Below are positions 34,655 to 43,160 of a DNA stretch of 63,132 nucleotides, piece by piece. How positions within the stretch are numbered: position 1 is the stretch's first letter; each line of letters starts with the position of its first letter. The notes beneath the pieces are model-generated. The model had not been told where the DNA came from, did not search any database, and saw nothing but the letters and a program-made list of their open reading frames with translations. The translations under genes and the position numbers were made by a program. Source of the DNA: Paracidovorax anthurii (GTDB taxonomy: Bacteria; Pseudomonadota; Gammaproteobacteria; Burkholderiales; Burkholderiaceae_C); assembly GCF_003269065.1 (NCBI RefSeq), contig NZ_QLTA01000032.1, positions 1-63,132 of the forward strand, given 5' to 3'.

Positions 34655-34754
34655 TCAACCGGTCGTTGCAACACATTCGCTGAACATCTCAGCGGGTGTG
34701 TGATAGCCGAGCGTCTTGCGCGGCCTCTCATTCAATTGCCTCGCTATTGCATTG
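34655..34754 (-). mobile_element. IS30-family transposase, C-terminal remnant
   Basis: On the minus strand the last residues read ARQLNERPRKTLGYHTPAEMF and end CVATTG, the C-terminus of IS30-type transposases. The homology stops exactly where an IS3-type left end begins (34755), so the IS3 element probably inserted into an IS30 copy. Only the tail remains. It marks the right border of cargo 1. Confidence 0.65.
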
Positions 34755-34990
34755 TGAATCGCCCCGGGTTTTGAGGAGGCTTCAACTCTTGAGAAGATGA
34801 AGCCATGAAGAAGTCGAACAAGTTCTCGCCAGAGGTCCGTGAGCGTGCTGTGAGGATGGTGCTGGAGCACCGTGGTGCGTACCCGTCGCTGTGGGCGGCC
34901 ATCGAGTCCATCGCGCCCAAGATTGGCTGCGTACCGCAGACGCTCAACGAATGGGTCAAGCGAGCCGAGGTCGATGCCGGCGGCTATCGC
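34755..34990 (+). mobile_element. IS3-family element, left-end fragment with truncated orfA
   Basis: TGAATCGCCCCGGGTTTTG at 34755 resembles the terminal inverted repeat of IS3-family elements. An orfA start follows at 34805: [20 protein letters not shown], then the helix-turn-helix [17 protein letters not shown]. Homology ends near residue 60. The frame continues to 35071 into unrelated sequence, so the product would be a chimera. No orfB or right end is present. Confidence 0.7.
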
Positions 34991-35071
34991 CGTATCGCAC
35001 AAGAGCGTTTGACCCAAGGCGCACATTTCTCCCTACGGCTGTTCATCTGGGGTTTTGCCGACCTTCCCTAG
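34805..35071 (+). pseudogene. Truncated IS3 OrfA
   Basis: The first 58 or so codons encode the helix-turn-helix of IS3 OrfA. The remaining residues, beginning near [11 protein letters not shown], are out of family and run into DNA that overlaps the end of the next leftward gene by 4 bp. It lacks the leucine zipper and frameshift window and cannot yield a transposase. Confidence 0.65.
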
Positions 35072-35550
35072 GTATTTGAATCAGCATCAGCCGGCAGCTT
35101 CGTAAAGTGCATGCCGCCTTGAGTGGCGTGCGCCGAAAGCCTCCATTGCGTGCCATCAGGAGCTGCATAAATCTCTGCGATGCACTCATCGTCCCTTGGC
35201 CGATCAGCTCGAACCCGCTTGGAGTGCTGGCGCATTAGCCAGAGAACTCGGTGATAGCCCCGAATCTCCTCTTCACCTGGCTGTGGTGGGACGGCGGCTT
35301 CAGCAATCTTCGCTTGTCGCTCTTGAAACCACCCGGGCAACGCTCCAGTCTCGATGAAACTGTAGAAATCTTCCCAACCCGCTGGCTCAGGCCAGGCCGC
35401 CTTGTACCGTTCGCGTGCTGACGGCGCGGTCGCCTTGAACCAGGCGACCCACGCGTGCCAATAGTCCTCTCCCGCGCCCATGCGCCATCCAACGCTGCCC
35501 CAGGGAATCTTGGGGAACGCGATCCATACCGGAAGTTGAGGCTCAGTCAT
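35068..35550 (-). CDS. Hypothetical protein (160 aa), orphan cargo gene
   Basis: The start at 35550 gives [20 protein letters not shown] and a tryptophan-rich soluble protein ([30 protein letters not shown]). The C-terminal part has [16 protein letters not shown] and GGMHFTKLP, like a small beta sheet. I recognise no family. Local GC is lower than in neighbouring ICE genes and it lies between IS fragments and the ICE backbone, so it is probably acquired cargo. A toxin-immunity or defence-type role is only a guess. Confidence 0.55.
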   Translation of the reverse strand: MTEPQLPVWIAFPKIPWGSVGWRMGAGEDYWHAWVAWFKATAPSARERYKAAWPEPAGWEDFYSFIETGALPGWFQERQAKIAEAAVPPQPGEEEIRGYHRVLWLMRQHSKRVRADRPRDDECIAEIYAAPDGTQWRLSAHATQGGMHFTKLPADADSNT

Positions 35551-35945
35551 ATCCACAAGTCTAGACCTGGGGTTCAAGAGGAGATGCTTGGACGCTTGCG
35601 CCACAGTTTCCGATGCTGGCGGTTGAGGACCGCGATGCAGCGGCCGGGGTGCAATGCCTGAAGCGAATTCCTGAGGCTGACCGGCCACGCTTCCGATCAA
35701 CTGCATGCACTCGCAGCACACGGCCGTCGCCAATGCGGATCCAGGAGACGGGTCCGCGGCATCGAGATACGGTTCGCCCATCTCAAGCGCACGCTGAAAC
35801 CGATCGACCGAGACTGTCGAGTCTCAGCGGGGCGCGCGATGCAATCCCGATGGCGGCCAGGGTCGAGAATCCGTGGCAGACGCCTCAAGGGTTGTTGCCA
35901 TGCGGGCCGGGATCTGCAACCCAAGGCGTCTGAGAAACGTGCGGC
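35551..35945. other. Gene-free stretch
   Basis: About 395 bp between the orphan gene and the DUF1173 gene stop. Only overlapping chance frames are present. No repeat or terminator is evident. Confidence 0.4.
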
Positions 35946-37199
35946 TCATGGCAGCACGGGCATGGAGTTTCCTGCACACCAGCACCAGGCCCCGCTGCCC
36001 GCCGCCTGGACCACCCGCTCCTTGAACGCGCGGTCCTTTGCAGCAGAAAACCCGCTGATCAAATGCAGGCCCACCGGCGCATCCCCGCGATCGAGCAGCA
36101 ACGCGTTCGGGAAAGCCGCGGCACTCCTGGCGTCGTAGCGCAGGGGCTTCAGAAAGCGCCGCTGGCGCTCGACCAGCGCCTCGATGAGCGGCAGCTCGTG
36201 CACGCCCTCGACGGGAATCCACTGTTCGCTGGTCAGCATCAGGCTGGCGACGTCGATCTCGTAGGTGAATTCGCGCCGCGCGTGGATCAACGCCGCCATG
36301 ACCAGCCGGACCCGGTGGCCGGTGTCGGCATCGCGTGCTTCCAGCAGCGCCGCATGGGTGCGTGCGAGCCGGTCCCAGCTGCGCACCTCCATCAGCAGCG
36401 GGGCGTCCGGCATGTGCCGTATCCAGATGCGGCAGCCGTGGTCATTGCGCTCGCAGCCCTTGAACTCGCCGATTACCAGGGCCAGCGGAGCCTGTCCGTC
36501 GCGCGGCTGCAGGATCGCCAGCGTGTCGCGCCGCCGCTGGGCGATTTCCGCCCTGACCCCTTCCTGGAAGGGTTCGGGCACGTAGAGCCGGTCGGAGAGG
36601 GCCAGACCCTTCACCTCGATCTCGGCCGCGGCCGCCATCAGGTACTTTCGGAAGACCCCCTGGTTGCGCTTTCCGGCCATGGCGGGAGTCCAGCGATTGA
36701 AGCCGGCGCGCTCGAAGAGATAGTGCATCACCGCCCGCAGCGACATGCGCCGCCGCGGCACGGCGATCTCAGCGGGCTCGGAGGCCTCCGCACGCCCGAT
36801 GGCCCGCCCATTCACGCGGGCCCACGGGAAATCCACGCGCAGCTCGATGCGCCCCGGCTGGTGCTCCAGCACCGCCTCGCCGACCAGTTCACCCAGCCCG
36901 GACAGCGCCCCGTCGGGCTCGTACGAAGGACAGGACGGATGGTGGTCCTTGCCACTGGCCGGCAGGCGCTTGACGAGATAGCGGAGATGCCGCGCAACGT
37001 ACATCTCGACGCCGCCGTCCACGCACAGGCAGCGCGGCCGCTGCGCGGTCTCGTGGACCGCGGCCAGGGCTTCCTGGAATCCGGGATCGCTGGCCTGCCA
37101 GACCCGCCCCCCGATGGCAAACCGCTGCGTTCCCTGCGCGGGATCGCGGTCCATCCCCGCCATGGCGATCGAATCGTGCGCCGGGGCCATCCCGCTCAT
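35946..37199 (-). CDS. DUF1173 family protein (417 aa)
   Basis: Early blocks RPRCLCVDGGVEMYVARH and KRLPASGKDHHPSCPSYEPD carry two cysteines and a double histidine, the hallmark of DUF1173 proteins found on ICEs and plasmids. Later parts look like a restriction-endonuclease-like or ATP-independent fold (LALVIGEFKGCERNDHG, MEVRSWDRLARTH), but no catalytic site can be named. Function unknown. It starts in an ATGA overlap with the integrase-like gene, so the two are co-translated. Confidence 0.75.
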   Translation of the reverse strand: MSGMAPAHDSIAMAGMDRDPAQGTQRFAIGGRVWQASDPGFQEALAAVHETAQRPRCLCVDGGVEMYVARHLRYLVKRLPASGKDHHPSCPSYEPDGALSGLGELVGEAVLEHQPGRIELRVDFPWARVNGRAIGRAEASEPAEIAVPRRRMSLRAVMHYLFERAGFNRWTPAMAGKRNQGVFRKYLMAAAAEIEVKGLALSDRLYVPEPFQEGVRAEIAQRRRDTLAILQPRDGQAPLALVIGEFKGCERNDHGCRIWIRHMPDAPLLMEVRSWDRLARTHAALLEARDADTGHRVRLVMAALIHARREFTYEIDVASLMLTSEQWIPVEGVHELPLIEALVERQRRFLKPLRYDARSAAAFPNALLLDRGDAPVGLHLISGFSAAKDRAFKERVVQAAGSGAWCWCAGNSMPVLP

Positions 37200-38146
37200 A
37201 CCAGATCGTTGGTCAGCGCATCCAGCGTGGGCAGGCGCCTCGGGAACTGCTCGCGCACGGCGCTACGCTCGGCGATGCCCAGCAGCAGGCCGACCTGGGA
37301 CTCATCCGCGCCTCTCGAGTACAGCCGATCGGCCACGGTGTGGCGTACCGTGAGCGCAGTGACCTGCTTGAGCTCGGCATAGCGGAACAGCTTGCGGTAC
37401 GTCTCCTGGATCGCGCGGCAGCGGAAGCGCCGCTGTCCGTCCTCGCCGTAGGGGTGGATCACGAACCCCTGACCGCTGGCGGAGAGAAACAGCCGGCTGA
37501 CCGGGTCCAGCCCCCGGTAACGCCCCTCCTCCCCCATGCCTCGGCGGAAGACGATGCGATCGGCCAGATAGGCGTCCAGTGCATCGGTCAGGTGGGTGCT
37601 GCGGAAATACACCGGGCGCTCACGTCCGGTGATGGCCACCTCGGCCCGGATCTCCGAGGCATGGCGGACGCCGCCGTCCGACGCGAGATAGTCCCGCACC
37701 TCCAGCCGGGCGATCTCCAGTGGCCGGGCGCCGGTGGCGAGCAGGAGGTAGTAGAGCGCCAGATCTTCCAGGGGCTGATGGCTGCGGCCCCGGATGCGCA
37801 AGGCACCCGTGGCGATCTCCTCATCCGTGAGGAGATGGATGTCCTGGTCCTGAGCCGGCTCCGCTTCGTCGAACCCTTCCAGCGCGCTCAGCACCGCGCT
37901 GCGGTGGGCGCGCAGCCGGCGGACCATGGCCGCCGCGTCGGTGTTCAGGCCCTCGATGCCGTTGGCGGCCAGGCGCACCGCCACGGCCTTGATCCGGCGT
38001 TCGACCGCGGTGCGGGTGACGCCGTGCTGGGCGGCGACGGCCTCGTAGGTACCGCCATCCAGCACCGCGCGCAGCATCTCGACCGACAGCGCCGAGGCAC
38101 GCTGCCGCGCATCCTGGGTATCGTCCGGCCGTTCCTCTGCTTGCAC
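37196..38146 (-). CDS. Tyrosine-recombinase-like protein lacking key catalytic residues (316 aa)
   Basis: GTG start after AAGGAGGG. Residues 20-60 look like a helix-turn-helix (GTYEAVAAQHGVTRTAVERR). The C-terminal half follows the tyrosine-recombinase plan: LATGARPLEIARLEVRDYL carries Arg I and LTVRHTVADRL Arg II. But the His of HxxR is Leu, the usual LGH reads LLGI, and the segment where Tyr should lie reads AVREQFPR with Phe. It is therefore probably not an active recombinase and may be a DNA-binding or accessory protein. It overlaps the DUF1173 gene. Confidence 0.7.
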   Translation of the reverse strand: MQAEERPDDTQDARQRASALSVEMLRAVLDGGTYEAVAAQHGVTRTAVERRIKAVAVRLAANGIEGLNTDAAAMVRRLRAHRSAVLSALEGFDEAEPAQDQDIHLLTDEEIATGALRIRGRSHQPLEDLALYYLLLATGARPLEIARLEVRDYLASDGGVRHASEIRAEVAITGRERPVYFRSTHLTDALDAYLADRIVFRRGMGEEGRYRGLDPVSRLFLSASGQGFVIHPYGEDGQRRFRCRAIQETYRKLFRYAELKQVTALTVRHTVADRLYSRGADESQVGLLLGIAERSAVREQFPRRLPTLDALTNDLV

Positions 38147-38577
38147 GCCAGTCCCTCCTTATCGTTCCGACTGCATGTTCCCATGCTGACCGATCCCACC
38201 ATCTTGCGCCAGCCGCATTGGTGCAGGATTTCAGGGGATTTCGGCGTCTGCGCTGGTCCACCTCCGGCCATTCAAAGTCAGCCGCAGCACCGCCCATAGC
38301 GGCCGCTCCGGCAAGGGCGGCGTGCGGACCCGGACCACCATGGCGACAGGGGAACGGGCTGGGATCCAAGCGGGGCGATGGGATGCGGGACAGGACACGG
38401 TCCCCGAGCCCTCCCCGGCCGGCTCCCGCGTCGCGGTTCGATATCCCCGCCACCGGCCATCGTGGCGGTTCGCGGCGTGGACGGCGGTTCCGGTGGCGAA
38501 GGCAACATGCCCTGGCCGAAAGGCCGCCACCGCCCGGTAGCCCAGGAAGACCTGCGCGCGGGGAACCGCAGCCCTCG
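38147..38577. other. Gene-free stretch
   Basis: About 430 bp upstream of the integrase-like gene and downstream of the 294-aa gene, both leftward. It should hold a promoter for the integrase-like/DUF1173 pair. Open frames on both strands lack start signals. Nothing else recognised. Confidence 0.35.
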
Positions 38578-39462
38578 CTACACCACGCAGTCTTCGAACT
38601 CCAGCAAGGTCCGTCGTGCGTCCGCGACCGCCTGGGCCCCCTCGCGGCACAGAGTGCCGTTGGCATCCAACGCACCCACCTGGGCCAGGCGCAGCAATTC
38701 CGCCGTGAGGGAGCGCATGCCGTAGCGGTTGCTTCGGAATCCGGCGTCGATGTCGACTGCGGCCAGGCGCTTGGGGTCCGCGCCGGCGCAGACGCGATGC
38801 GTCATGGCAACCAGGCGCCGGCCGATCTGGTCCAGCAGCCAGCTGAACTCGCGCAGCCGCAGATCCAGTCCCGAGAGCGCCTGCGCTGCGCTGTCGATCT
38901 GGTGCACTGCGTCGTGGTAGGTGGTCGGCAAGACCGGCACGGCCCCTCCCGTGGTCCTGGGCGTGAGCAAAGAGCCGAGCAAGCGCAGCAGCGCCAGATC
39001 GATCGCTCCACCCAGCACCGGCGATGCATCCCCGGACGCAGGCGCCGTGTCGCCCAGCGCGATCCACCGTATGGTGGGCATGCTGCAGGCTTCAGCGAGC
39101 TTGCCCGTCTCATAGCGCAGGCCGAGCGCCACTCTCGCGATGGGCGCGAACTGCTGCCAGTCTCGCTCGAGCATGTCGCACGCCCACGGCGAGATACAGG
39201 TGATGCGACCGGACAGCAGTTCGTCGGGCAGCGACCGGGGGGTTTCGCGGATCACCGAGATGAGAGGCGAGAGCGTGGGACCGAGCGCTCTGAGGCGATC
39301 GAGGCCGAGCGCCAAGGCCCGGTGCTTCAGATCGCTCCGAGCCCTCTCCAGCAAAGGGGCCACCATTCCCAGATGGTTGATCATCTCGGCATGCCTGGGT
39401 TCGGACAACGCCTGCAATTGGTGAACGGCTTCTGTCAGTGCTTTATGGGTATTTGCTTGCAC
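38578..39462 (-). CDS. Hypothetical ICE protein (294 aa)
   Basis: A GTG at 39462 follows AGGAG with good spacing, so I chose it over upstream candidates. The protein is helical and leucine-rich (HKALTEAVHQLQALSEPRH, MVAPLLERARSDLKH, ALSGLDLRLREFSWLLDQI), without membrane spans or a recognised motif. It probably belongs to the ICE backbone that cargo 2 separates from alpA. Confidence 0.6.
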   Translation of the reverse strand: MQANTHKALTEAVHQLQALSEPRHAEMINHLGMVAPLLERARSDLKHRALALGLDRLRALGPTLSPLISVIRETPRSLPDELLSGRITCISPWACDMLERDWQQFAPIARVALGLRYETGKLAEACSMPTIRWIALGDTAPASGDASPVLGGAIDLALLRLLGSLLTPRTTGGAVPVLPTTYHDAVHQIDSAAQALSGLDLRLREFSWLLDQIGRRLVAMTHRVCAGADPKRLAAVDIDAGFRSNRYGMRSLTAELLRLAQVGALDANGTLCREGAQAVADARRTLLEFEDCVV

Positions 39463-39532
39463 TTTGCGTCTCCTGCATCCGACAGTTTCGGCCGAGGCCC
39501 GGCCTGCCCTCTGTCCAGGCATCATCGAAAGG

Positions 39533-39544
39533 GCCCCTAGGGGC
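39533..39544. repeat. Perfect palindrome between ICE gene and cargo 2
   Basis: GCCCCTAGGGGC is a 12-bp palindrome, and the 10-mer AAGGGCCCCT occurs at 39529 and again at 39569. It lies in the 124-bp gap before the first (3'-most) cargo 2 gene. It could be a bidirectional terminator stem or an insertion scar. Confidence 0.35.
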
Positions 39545-39586
39545 TGTGTGTTCTGGCAGCAGGGACGCAAGGGCCCCTGCTGCGAC

Positions 39587-40168
39587 TCAACGCTGTCCGT
39601 CGCCCACGGAAATCAGCTCGGCCCTCAGGCCACCCAGGCGCTCATGCACCCGTGCTCCATTGGACATGGCGAGCGCATAGAGGAGTTCATCCGGCCGCGG
39701 CCCGTCGGCAACGCCCACCTCCGCCACCGAGAAATGGCTCCTCACGTAGCAGGCCTCGATGTGGTGCAACGGGATGTGCAATCGCGTTCCCGCGCTGGCC
39801 ACGATCTTGGCGGCCGGCACGATCGACTTGGCGCGTGGCAGGGCCGCCCGCATGGACCATCCCCCCGCCTCGTGCCAGATCGCGCCATGCTCGAGTTCGC
39901 CGTTGACTCCGACGATGGCGCCCTTGCCGTAGGCCTCGATGCGATCGGCGCCGCCCAGGGCATCCAGCAGTTCGGGCACCAGTTGCTTGGCCAGGCGGTG
40001 CGCGGCCTCCACCATCGCGGACAGGTCCTCCACGTAGCGGCCCGCATAGGGGTTATGGATCACCGCCGCGATGACGCCGGTGGTGATGGGCTCAGCGCGC
40101 GCGGGCCCACCCTCGTGGTAGACGCGCTCCAGTGTGAGCTGGGTCTTGCGGATCTTGATGAGCGACAT
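39587..40168 (-). CDS. Amino-acid-synthesis (PF06684-type) family protein (193 aa)
   Basis: Conserved blocks are KIRKTQLTLERVYHEGG, VIAAVIHNPYAGRYVEDLS, GKGAIVGVNGELEHGA and MSNGARVHERLGG. These match the AA_synth family, small enzymes of uncertain reaction usually found beside TTT receptors and dehydrogenases in Burkholderiales. GGAGGG precedes the ATG. It is the last gene of a leftward operon with receptor copy 6 and the HIBADH-type dehydrogenase. Confidence 0.8.
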   Translation of the reverse strand: MSLIKIRKTQLTLERVYHEGGPARAEPITTGVIAAVIHNPYAGRYVEDLSAMVEAAHRLAKQLVPELLDALGGADRIEAYGKGAIVGVNGELEHGAIWHEAGGWSMRAALPRAKSIVPAAKIVASAGTRLHIPLHHIEACYVRSHFSVAEVGVADGPRPDELLYALAMSNGARVHERLGGLRAELISVGDGQR

Positions 40169-40179
40169 GGCAGCCCTCC

Positions 40180-41127
40180 TCACTGCGGCGCGACACCGGC
40201 ATCCCGCGCGATGGTGGACCACTTGGTGATGCCGTCGCTGATGAGCCGCCCGAACGCCTCGGGCGAGGAGGGGGACGCCGTGAGACCCGCGTTGTCGAAA
40301 CGTTGCCGGACCTGCGGGTCGGCGAGCGCCTCGCGCAGGACCACGTTGAGCCGGGTGACCACCGCGGCAGGCATGTGTGCGGGGGCAGCCAGTCCAAACC
40401 AGACCGAGATGTCGTAGCCCGGCAGGCCCTGCTCGGCCAGCGTGGGCACGTCGGGTGCGAGCGGCGAGCGCTTGGCGGACGTCACTCCCAACGCGGTGAC
40501 GCGTCCCGCGCGCGCGGCCTGCAACCCGTTGACCAGGTCCGCCACCACCCAGTCGATCGTTCCGCCGATGAGGTCCGTCATTGCCTGGGGAATGCCCTTG
40601 TAGGGCACGGCCGTCGCCGTGATCCCGCTCATCGAGACGAATCGCGCCGCCGACAGCTGGCTGCTGCCCGATCCATATCCGTACGAGAGCTTGCCTGGAT
40701 GGGCCTTGCCGTAGGCGATGAGATCCTTCAGCTGGCCCACGGGCAATGCCTTGGCGGACACCAGCAGGAAGGGAGCATCGGCGATGAGGCCCACCGGCGT
40801 GAAGTCCTTGCGCGGGTCGTAGGGCAGCGCCTTCATGACGGCGAGATTGCTCGCGCCATTGGTCACGCCGACCATGAGCAGCGTGTAGCCGTCCGGCGCG
40901 GCGCGCACGGCCGCCATGGTGCCCACGACGTTGCCGCCGCTCGCCTGGTTGTCCACGACGATCGGCTGGTGCAACCGCGCCGCCATGGCATCGGCGAGGG
41001 TGCGCGCCACGACATCGGTGATGCTCCCGGCCGCCATGGGCACGATGAGCCGGATCGGCTTGTCCGGGTAGGCGAGCGCCGCCAGCGGCAAGGCGCAGAT
41101 AAGCGATGCAAAGATTCTTCGTTTCAT
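40180..41127 (-). CDS. TTT/Bug-family periplasmic binding protein, copy 6
   Basis: This 315-aa protein has the signal peptide MKRRIFASLICALPLAALA, then KPIRLIVPMAAGSITDVVAR, IVVDNQASGGNVVG and VPYKGIPQAMTDLIGG. The ligand loop AAGSITD is unlike all five copies in cargo 1, as expected for a separately acquired module. GGGAGGAAACC precedes the ATG. Confidence 0.9.
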   Translation of the reverse strand: MKRRIFASLICALPLAALAYPDKPIRLIVPMAAGSITDVVARTLADAMAARLHQPIVVDNQASGGNVVGTMAAVRAAPDGYTLLMVGVTNGASNLAVMKALPYDPRKDFTPVGLIADAPFLLVSAKALPVGQLKDLIAYGKAHPGKLSYGYGSGSSQLSAARFVSMSGITATAVPYKGIPQAMTDLIGGTIDWVVADLVNGLQAARAGRVTALGVTSAKRSPLAPDVPTLAEQGLPGYDISVWFGLAAPAHMPAAVVTRLNVVLREALADPQVRQRFDNAGLTASPSSPEAFGRLISDGITKWSTIARDAGVAPQ

Positions 41128-41204
41128 GGTTTCCTCCCTGGTTGGTGATTGGGTTTTCTTGGATTTCGTGTGGGGCTATCGCGGCGCGCCAGGACTCGGG
41201 CCGC

Positions 41205-42092
41205 TCAGGAGGCCGCGCCGCTGAAGACCACGCCCGCCTGCCGCTCGATGGTCTGGATCGCGGCGACGTTGTCGGCGTCGCCGAGGCCGTCGGCGATCGC
41301 GAGATCGAGGAGGTGCAGGGCCTGCTGCGTGACGTGCATGGGCACGCCCAACTCCTGCGCGGCGGCGAGGGCGAGGGCCACGTCCTTGCGCAGCAGCGCC
41401 ATGGTGAATCGCACTGGAAAGCTCCGGTCCAGCGCGCCTTGCATGCGTTCCAGCGTGGCGAACGACCGGCCGCTGGACCGGTTGATGACGTCGAGCATCG
41501 TGCTGCCATCGAGGCCGGCCTTGGTGCCGCAAACCAACGCCTCGCAGCTCGCGATCATGTTGATCGCGTAGAGCGTGTTGTTGATCAGCTTGAGCGACTG
41601 CCCGAGGCGCACGTCCCCTCCAAGATAGAAGAGATTGCGGCCGATCACTTCGAGAACCGGCCGGGCCTGCTCGTAGGCCGCCTTGGTCCCCGCGGCCATC
41701 ACGGTCAACTGGCCCTGCGCAGCGGCGACGGTGCCACCGCTGACCGGGGCGCTCAGAAAGGCGATGCCGGCGTGCCGCAGCAGTTCATCCACCTCCTGCG
41801 TCACCTTCGCGCCCGTGGTCGACAGGTCCACGACGAGGCCCGCGCGAGTACGGCTCGACGCGATGCCCCGGGCGACCTCCAGCACCGTGCCCGGCAGGGG
41901 CAGGCTCAGGCAGACCACGTCGACCTGCAGAGCGAGGTCTTCCAGGCTGGACGCGGCGTCCGCGCCCAGATCGTCCATCTGGTCCATGATGACCGGATTC
42001 ACGTCGCGCACCACCACGCGATGGCCGGCATCCAGCCAGCGTGCCGCGAAATGCCCCCCAATATTGCCCGCACCCACCAATCCGATTCGCAT
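41205..42092 (-). CDS. 3-hydroxyisobutyrate-dehydrogenase-family oxidoreductase (295 aa)
   Basis: An NAD(P)-binding motif GLVGAGNIGGHFAARWLDAG opens the protein. The substrate motif APVSGGTVAAAQGQLTVM follows, and LGQSLKLINNTLY supplies the catalytic Lys. This is the beta-hydroxyacid dehydrogenase family (HIBADH, tartronate-semialdehyde reductase). It likely oxidises a 3-hydroxy acid taken up through receptor copy 6. It is first gene of the cargo 2 operon, directly downstream of a predicted LysR site. Confidence 0.88.
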   Translation of the reverse strand: MRIGLVGAGNIGGHFAARWLDAGHRVVVRDVNPVIMDQMDDLGADAASSLEDLALQVDVVCLSLPLPGTVLEVARGIASSRTRAGLVVDLSTTGAKVTQEVDELLRHAGIAFLSAPVSGGTVAAAQGQLTVMAAGTKAAYEQARPVLEVIGRNLFYLGGDVRLGQSLKLINNTLYAINMIASCEALVCGTKAGLDGSTMLDVINRSSGRSFATLERMQGALDRSFPVRFTMALLRKDVALALAAAQELGVPMHVTQQALHLLDLAIADGLGDADNVAAIQTIERQAGVVFSGAAS

Positions 42093-42155
42093 AGGTTCTC
42101 CCGTTGAAGCTGTTGCGGGAAATGCTATGCCGCGGTGCGGAATTCGCCGATTGCT

Positions 42156-42180
42156 AAATCGCGGACCGGGTATGCGATTT
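42156..42180. promoter_or_regulatory. Predicted LysR binding site
   Basis: AAATCGC-N11-GCGATTT is a perfect 7-bp inverted repeat 64-88 bp upstream of the dehydrogenase start. Dyads of this size with an 11-nt centre fit LysR sites. The DNA around it is AT-richer than the genes, as expected of a promoter. Confidence 0.55.
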
Positions 42181-42251
42181 GGTTAATTCCCCCGACCATT
42201 CAGAGGCAGGAGTGGCTTTCATTTATCAATTCAATAACCGGAAACAATGAA

Positions 42252-43160
42252 TCAAACGGTGGAGATTCGATCTATCCGGGCCTGCTCCGTCAGTGCCGCC
42301 ACGAAGGACTTGACATAGGGACGGTCCGCGCAGAGCGTGGAGCGCAGCACTGCGGGCGTGAGGACGATTTCTTCGGCCAGGGGGAGCATCCGCAAGTCTC
42401 CACACCCGAGTCCCTCCACCGTGAATTCATCGACGATCGCCACGCCCGCGCCGGCCCGAACCAGCGCACAGGCCACATCCATGTGGTGGATGTCGATCCG
42501 GGAATCCAGCGTGACGCCGGCCTTTTGCAGAGCGGTGGCGATCATCTGGCCGAAGGCAATACTGGGATGCGGCGCGATGGTCGGATGGGCAGCCAGATCG
42601 GCGAAGCTGACGGCCTCGGCGTTCGCCAGCGGATGATCGGTCGGCATCACGCAGACCATCCGTCCCTCGGTGAAGCGCTGTACATGGAGATGCACATGAT
42701 CGAGCGGCAGCACCGCCACGCCCAGGTCCGCCTTGTTGCCGACCACGGCGCTGGGCAAGTCGGCCAGCACGCAGGCGCGCAGTTGCACATGGACCTTGGG
42801 ATGGTTCGCCAGGAACCGCACGATCGCCCGCGACACCAGTCCACGGCTCAGGCAGTGGCTGGTGTAGATCGTGAGCGTGCCGGCCGACCCATTGCGCAGG
42901 TTGGCCGCGAAATCGTTCACCTGGATCGCATGGCGATAGAAGGCCTCGACCTCACCGATCAGTGCCTGGGCTTCCTGCGTCGCAGCCAGTCGGCCCTTGG
43001 TCCGCTGAAACAGCGCGAAGCCGATGGTCTGCTCCGTGTGGGCGATCGCGCGGCTCACGGCGGGTTGGGACATGCACAGCAGGGAGGCTGCGCCCTTGAC
43101 GGAGCCGGTGAGCATCACCGCGCGAAAGACTTCCATTTGCCGGAGCCGAAATTGCAACAT
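42252..43160 (-). CDS. LysR-family transcriptional regulator (302 aa)
   Basis: The start at 43160 gives the family N-terminus MLQFRLRQMEVFRAVMLTGS, then LCMSQPAVSRAIAHTEQTIG. The effector domain has LTIYTSHCLSRGLVSRAIVRF and ADLGVAVLPL. It lies upstream of, and on the same strand as, the dehydrogenase/receptor/AA_synth operon, with the predicted binding site between. It should respond to the cargo 2 substrate. Confidence 0.92.
   Translation of the reverse strand: MLQFRLRQMEVFRAVMLTGSVKGAASLLCMSQPAVSRAIAHTEQTIGFALFQRTKGRLAATQEAQALIGEVEAFYRHAIQVNDFAANLRNGSAGTLTIYTSHCLSRGLVSRAIVRFLANHPKVHVQLRACVLADLPSAVVGNKADLGVAVLPLDHVHLHVQRFTEGRMVCVMPTDHPLANAEAVSFADLAAHPTIAPHPSIAFGQMIATALQKAGVTLDSRIDIHHMDVACALVRAGAGVAIVDEFTVEGLGCGDLRMLPLAEEIVLTPAVLRSTLCADRPYVKSFVAALTEQARIDRISTV

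Noticed and set aside
34655-35071. A functional transposon at the right end of cargo 1
   Set aside because: Only an IS30 C-terminus and an IS3 OrfA N-terminus remain; neither has a complete catalytic domain.
37196-38146. The integrase that mobilises this ICE
   Set aside because: Key catalytic residues look substituted and the gene lies inside the element, coupled to DUF1173; the true integrase is probably outside the window.
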